A stretch of 14,115 bases of DNA from Phycisphaerales bacterium UBA854. GTDB taxonomy: Bacteria > Planctomycetota > Phycisphaerae > Phycisphaerales > SM1A02. Shown here piece by piece: positions 13,495 to 14,115 of this stretch. The DNA lies in assembly GCA_002295885.1 (NCBI GenBank), contig DBGM01000017.1, forward strand, positions 8,722 to 22,836, read 5' to 3'. The position numbers were made by a program, and so were the translations under genes. Below the pieces are notes generated by a model that was not told where the DNA came from, did no database searches, and saw only the letters and a list, made by a program, of their open reading frames with translations. How positions within the stretch are numbered: the first letter of the stretch is position 1; each line of letters opens with the position of its first letter.

Positions 13495-14115
13495 ATGAAC
13501 GACCGTGATTCGATCCGTTCCGTTCCCTCCCGCCGCGACGCCCTCGCCGCCGGTGCCGCCGCACCCTTCGTACTGCTGGGAGATGTCACTGGCCAGTCCG
13601 CCCGGGTCCGGCCGCCGGTGACGGGACAGGCGGCGGGGCGGATGCCCGCGGCTCCCAAGCCCGACTACGTCTTCGACGTCGAGCAGAAGCGGATCGCCCC
13701 CCTCGGCACGCCGACCGATGCGATCCTGGTCAACGGGACCGATCCCGGCACCGAGATCCGCTACACCGAGGGCGACATGTTCCGGGTGCTGGTCAACAAC
13801 ACCATGCAGGTCCCGTGCACCGTCCACTGGCACGGTCTGCTCGTCCCCAACTACATGGACGGAGTCCCGGGCATCACCCAGTACCCGATCGGGCCGCGCC
13901 AGTCGGTCTTCATCGAGTACCCGATCGTGCAGTCCGGCTCCTATTGGTACCACTCCCACTACGAACTGCAGGAGCAGCAGGGGCTTCGCGGCCCCTTCGT
14001 CATCGAGGAGGCCCGCCCGGCCTGGGACTACGACAAGGACGTCACCGTGTTCCTAACCGACTGGCTCGACCAGTCGCCCGACGGCATCATTCCCCAGATT
14101 CGCAACGAGCAGCCC
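13495..14115 (+). CDS. Tat-exported CopA/PcoA-like multicopper oxidase (3' end cut)
   Basis: The first 207 residues of a multicopper oxidase are present and the frame runs off the window. The N-terminus has a twin-arginine signal: SRRDAL (12-17) followed by a small hydrophobic AAGAAAPFVLLG segment. This suits folded, metal-loaded proteins. The first cupredoxin domain follows, with HWHG (His111, His113) and WYHSH (His153, His155), which hold the type 2/type 3 copper cluster. MDGVPG (121-126), ELQEQQGLRGPFVIEE and VTVFLTDWLDQSP resemble the CopA/PcoA copper-tolerance oxidases. The ATG at 13495 has GGAG seven bases upstream. The type 1 copper site lies in the missing C-terminal half, so activity cannot be judged. 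A role in periplasmic Cu(I) oxidation is inferred; other multicopper oxidases with the same first domain, such as laccase-like enzymes, remain possible. Confidence 0.92.
   Translation, partial: MNDRDSIRSVPSRRDALAAGAAAPFVLLGDVTGQSARVRPPVTGQAAGRMPAAPKPDYVFDVEQKRIAPLGTPTDAILVNGTDPGTEIRYTEGDMFRVLVNNTMQVPCTVHWHGLLVPNYMDGVPGITQYPIGPRQSVFIEYPIVQSGSYWYHSHYELQEQQGLRGPFVIEEARPAWDYDKDVTVFLTDWLDQSPDGIIPQIRNEQP

Noticed and set aside
13433..13496. Longer porin start at ATG 13496
   Set aside because: It would overlap the divergent oxidase ATG (shared CATG) and leave no promoter space, although it would supply basic residues to the signal peptide.
11935..13959. A 674-codon open frame on the minus strand
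   Set aside because: It spans the porin gene in a different frame and runs antisense into the oxidase gene. Its translation is Arg-rich and without motifs.

Overview
The window is GC-rich (roughly two thirds G+C by eye), densely coded, and most likely chromosomal DNA from a planctomycete of the Phycisphaerae type. This rests on three observations: a secreted beta-helix protein ending in paired dockerin-like calcium loops (CPADTN...D.NGDGWVDV.DLL...WG.C), a style common in Phycisphaerae; a Minf_1886-family protein of the kind found in Planctomycetes/Verrucomicrobia; and a small coiled-coil protein with a KYLVFDLEATRREN core of the sort I associate with planctomycetes. Outer-membrane proteins, a lipoprotein and an MlaE permease indicate a diderm cell. 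The taxonomic call is inference; no rRNA is present.

Layout, left to right: (1) the 3' part of an NADP-type glutamate dehydrogenase, cut by the window edge; (2) a DUF3553-type protein and (3) a 105-residue coiled-coil protein, both on +; (4) a minus-strand umuD-umuC pair with a 4-base GTGA overlap, facing the coiled-coil gene across a long imperfect hairpin; (5) a tiny zinc-ribbon membrane protein, divergent from umuD across 57 bases that hold a direct repeat resembling the alphaproteobacterial LexA box; (6) a minus-strand three-gene operon: OmpA-like lipoprotein, MlaE-type permease, and a transglutaminase-fold protein that has lost its catalytic Cys and His; (7) a plus-strand pair, amidohydrolase then 3-methyladenine DNA glycosylase, again overlapping by GTGA; (8) a Minf_1886-family gene with a strong intrinsic terminator; (9) a secreted protein with two copies of a six-cysteine module, a parallel beta-helix and a dockerin-like tail, followed by a UUCG-loop terminator; (10) an OprB-like porin on minus, divergent from (11) a Tat-exported CopA/PcoA-like multicopper oxidase that runs off the right edge.

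Functionally there are three themes: DNA damage handling (UmuDC, Mpg), envelope maintenance and lipid transport (OmpA-like lipoprotein, MlaE, pseudo-transglutaminase), and surface or secreted functions (beta-helix protein, porin, multicopper oxidase). I see no CRISPR array, tRNA, rRNA, insertion sequence or prophage signature, and no non-coding gap longer than 300 bases. I did not find a clear new defence or mobile system. The best candidates for something undescribed are the lipoprotein-MlaE-pseudotransglutaminase operon and the duplicated six-cysteine module.
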